From assembly GCA_964511185.1 (NCBI GenBank), contig CAZEDU010000121.1, forward strand, positions 1 through 15,434: a DNA stretch of 15,434 bases, written 5' to 3'. Shown here one piece after another: positions 13,420 through 15,434 of this stretch. Each line of letters begins with the position of its first letter. Positions within the stretch are counted from its first letter, which is position 1. The position numbers and the translations under genes were made by a program. The notes under the pieces are model-generated. The model had not been told where the DNA came from. It was given only the letters and a program-made list of their open reading frames with translations, and made no database searches. This DNA is from CAZEDU01 sp964511185. GTDB taxonomy: Bacteria > Myxococcota > Myxococcia > Myxococcales > Myxococcaceae.

Positions 13420-14334
13420 ATGCCGCCTCGTCAGGCCCCTGCCATCGCCTTCGTCGGAGCACTCCTGCTTCTCGGCACCCACGCCTGGTCGGCGCCGCGC
13501 GAAGTCGTGGCCCTCCATCCGCTCGTCGTGGTCGGCGGCGAGCCCGCCGACGACTGGCTGCACAGCCTGTTCACCGCCGAGGTCGCCCGCATCGACGTCG
13601 AGCTCGTCGGCTCGGAGCAGGTCCGCCAGTTCCTCAAGTCTCAGCGGAACCAGTCGTGCATCGGCGACGACGGGTGCCTCGCCAACCTCGCCAAGGCGAC
13701 CGGAGCGACGCGCACGGTCCTCGTCACCATCTCCCCCTACTCGCCCAAGCTCGTCCTCACCGGGCGGGTGGTGTCGGCCTCGGGCGCGGTGATCCGCTCC
13801 CTGCCCAGCCGCGAGTATCCGCGCGGCAAGTCGAAGAACGAAGCCACGCAGGCCGCGCTTCGCGCCTTCCTCAAAGAGCTCGACGTGACCGCGCTGGAGC
13901 TGGCGCCGCTCGCGGCGACGACCCAGCCGGAGCCGCCGAAGAAGCCCGAGCCTGTCGCTGAGCCCGTCACCGTCACTCGAGTCGAGCCGCCTCCGGTCAA
14001 CACGCTCCGGACGGCGAGCTACGTGGCGTGGGGCGTGGGCGCCGCGGCGCTCGCGGGCGCGGGCGCGGTGCGCTTGACCTCGGAGAGCACCGTCCAGGAG
14101 CTGCGCGCTTCGATGGGAGGCTCGAGCAACGTTCCCCAAGACGCCAAGTCCCAGGAGCTCGCCCGCACGCTGAGATCCCGCGAGCAGGTGGCGACGGGCT
14201 TGCTCATCGGCGCCGGCGCCGCGCTCGCGACCGGCACCATCTTGTTCTTCGTGTCTGACGGCCCGGGCGCTCCCTCCGTGGCCTTCTCTCCCCAGCTCGA
14301 TGGAGCCGCGGCCTTCGTCGCCTGGTCGTTCTAG
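13420..14334 (+). CDS. Secreted myxobacterial-type protein with CxxxxxC module, Pro-rich linker and two C-terminal hydrophobic segments
   Basis: The 304-residue protein starts with a signal peptide (cleavage likely after AWSA, residue 25). The N-terminal domain (about 26-160) has alternating strands and the module CIGDDGCLANLAKATGA (Cys80, Cys86). This Cys-acid-Cys-Leu pattern followed by 'ATGAT' is one I associate with TolB-like or GTPase-fold periplasmic domains of myxobacteria; that is a motif impression. A Pro/Glu/Val-rich linker (168-193) follows, then two hydrophobic Ala/Gly-rich segments (about 200-218 and 244-266) around a charged helical part, and a short beta-like end PSVAFSPQLDGAAAFVAWSF. 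The start ATG has AAGAGG nine bases upstream. It is the first gene of an operon with the lipoprotein 8 bases downstream and is divergent from the PQQ lipoprotein. Function unknown. Confidence 0.88.
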   Translation: MPPRQAPAIAFVGALLLLGTHAWSAPREVVALHPLVVVGGEPADDWLHSLFTAEVARIDVELVGSEQVRQFLKSQRNQSCIGDDGCLANLAKATGATRTVLVTISPYSPKLVLTGRVVSASGAVIRSLPSREYPRGKSKNEATQAALRAFLKELDVTALELAPLAATTQPEPPKKPEPVAEPVTVTRVEPPPVNTLRTASYVAWGVGAAALAGAGAVRLTSESTVQELRASMGGSSNVPQDAKSQELARTLRSREQVATGLLIGAGAALATGTILFFVSDGPGAPSVAFSPQLDGAAAFVAWSF

Positions 14335-14342
14335 AGGTACGT

Positions 14343-15434
14343 ATGTCCCGACGTCTTTCTCTGCTCTTCGCCCTCTTCATCGGGTGCGCGACCGATCCCG
14401 AAGGGGCCGTGTGCATCGACACGCCGTGCCGCGACGGCCTGGTCTGCGACAAGGAATATCGAATCTGCGTCACCAACCGCCCACCCCGCTTCGAGCTGGC
14501 GATCAACAACACGACGGTGCTGAGCAATCGCACGGAGACCATCGAAGGGGTCGTCATCGACGATGAAGATGCCGTCGAGTCCGTCGAGTTCAGCACCAAC
14601 GGGGGAGCGACCTGGCGGACGCTGGAGATCAAGCCCCACTTCGACAAGCTGACCTTCTCGGTCAACGTCGATCCGCCCAGCGCCGACTTCGAAGCCTGGA
14701 CCTTCATGCTCCGCGCGAAGGACCGGCGCGGCGCGGTGGGCGAGCACACGGTCACGCCGGTCGTCGACAACGTGGCCCCGCGCTGCAAGTTCCTCCACCC
14801 GGCCACGGGCAAGGTCGGGCTGGGCAAGAACGGCGTCTACACGTTCGAGGTCGAGGCGCTCGATGGCTCGAACGCGCTCGGGGGCGCGGCGGTTCAGATT
14901 GGCCGCGACGCGGCTTTCAAGCCGGCGCGTGTCGAGGGCAACCGCGTCCGCGCCGACTACACCGTGCCGGCCACGGGCCAGGGCGGCTGGGTCCGGTTCG
15001 AGGTCGACGATGTCTACGGGAACACCTGCCACGTCGAGACCGAGTTCGTGTTCGACCGGGTTCCTCCGTCGATTCAGATCAGCTCGCCCGCCCCCAACTT
15101 CGTCGCTGGCCCGAACGAAGGTGCGCAGCTGGTCATCTCTGGGACGTTCGTCAACGACGACGCCAAGAGCCGTGTGCTCGTCGACTTCGCGGACGGCAAG
15201 GGGCCGCAGGACGCGCAGGTGCTGGGCAACAGCTGGACCCTTCGCGCGGACCTTTCGAACGACGAAGACCTGGTGGCCCACGCGATCCTCGCCACCATCA
15301 CCGACGAAGCCGGCAACACCGCGTCCGACACGCGCACCGTCTTCGTCGATCGCGTCGGGCCGCGCATCACCTTCGTCAGCCCGAGCGAGGGAGCGAAGCT
15401 CGGCGCCAAGGAGCTTCCCACCCATCAGCTCGAG
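14343..15434 (+). CDS. Cys-rich, Ig-like repeat lipoprotein (3' partial)
   Basis: An ATG at 14343 opens a frame that has no stop through the end of the window, 364 codons so far. The N-terminus is a lipoprotein signal (MSRRLSLLFALFIGC) with Cys15 as the lipid site. A short Cys-rich module follows (CIDTPCRDGLVCDKEYRICV), like the one in the divergent PQQ lipoprotein. At least three Ig-like or cadherin-like repeats come next, each opening with a Pro near a hydrophobic strand and ending with a D..G motif: PRFELAINNTTVLSN, APRCKFLHPATGKVG, PPSIQISSPAPN and the last, GPRITFVSPSEG, which is cut by the window edge. Such repeats suggest an elongated surface or periplasmic adhesin. The GAGG over the upstream stop is the ribosome-binding site; the two genes are 8 bases apart and probably co-transcribed. 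Confidence 0.9.
   Translation, partial: MSRRLSLLFALFIGCATDPEGAVCIDTPCRDGLVCDKEYRICVTNRPPRFELAINNTTVLSNRTETIEGVVIDDEDAVESVEFSTNGGATWRTLEIKPHFDKLTFSVNVDPPSADFEAWTFMLRAKDRRGAVGEHTVTPVVDNVAPRCKFLHPATGKVGLGKNGVYTFEVEALDGSNALGGAAVQIGRDAAFKPARVEGNRVRADYTVPATGQGGWVRFEVDDVYGNTCHVETEFVFDRVPPSIQISSPAPNFVAGPNEGAQLVISGTFVNDDAKSRVLVDFADGKGPQDAQVLGNSWTLRADLSNDEDLVAHAILATITDEAGNTASDTRTVFVDRVGPRITFVSPSEGAKLGAKELPTHQLE

Noticed and set aside
13240..14139. Minus-strand open frame of 299 codons
   Set aside because: Opposite-strand shadow of the signal-peptide protein at 13420; Arg-rich and crosses the divergent promoter region.
1..15434. CRISPR array, tRNA, rRNA, prophage or defence cluster
   Set aside because: No direct-repeat array, RNA-gene signature, integrase, capsid or nuclease-defence gene could be seen; the nuclease-fold gene at 4772-5632 is a lone lipoprotein.

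Overview
The window is about 15.4 kb of very GC-rich, densely coding DNA. GC-rich third positions, many lipoprotein signal peptides, Ig-like and PQQ-propeller secreted proteins, a DUF3943 protein and stand-alone two-component genes together suggest a myxobacterium-like member of the Myxococcota. This is inferred from gene content; there is no rRNA or other taxonomic marker. I see no tRNA, rRNA, CRISPR array, insertion sequence or phage gene. Two runs of ten N (1114-1123 and 11306-11315) are assembly gaps, and both fall inside genes. No gene-free stretch exceeds 300 bases; the longest is about 235 bases, at 10996-11230.

Left part (1-2200), iron and chromate. The 3' end of an unidentified charged helical protein converges on a bfd-bfr operon (bacterioferritin-associated ferredoxin, then haem bacterioferritin) on the minus strand. 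An AT-rich patch upstream of bfd holds a plausible -35/-10 promoter overlapped by a 15/19 match to the Fur box. Divergent from bfd is a full-length chromate transporter, chrA, containing the first N-run.

Middle part (2200-7660), envelope and redox. A DUF3943 protein appears split by an in-frame TGA into an N-terminal DUF3943 half and a beta-rich C-terminal half. The second half overlaps by 4 bases with a PAP2-type membrane phosphatase homologue that lacks two usual phosphate-binding arginines. A lipoprotein of the endonuclease/exonuclease/phosphatase fold follows on the other strand, its stop codon touching the PAP2 stop. Next come a DUF4863 (4-hydroxylaminobenzoate lyase-like) gene and, divergent from it, a two-gene stress operon: a PfpI/DJ-1 protein and an Fe/Mn superoxide dismutase.

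Signalling block (7740-11000). A soluble-looking hybrid of an N-terminal helical sensor, PAS and histidine kinase is followed by a small acidic lipoprotein, a single-domain response regulator and, convergent with it, a NarL-type DNA-binding response regulator. Several clear dyads lie in the intergenic spaces.

Right part (11230-15434), secreted proteins. A large PQQ-propeller lipoprotein (broken by the second N-run) is divergent from a two-gene operon: a signal-peptide protein with a CxxxxxC module and Pro-rich linker, then a Cys-rich/Ig-like lipoprotein that runs off the window. The divergent intergenic region carries an 8-bp inverted repeat whose arms sit next to the two ribosome-binding sites.
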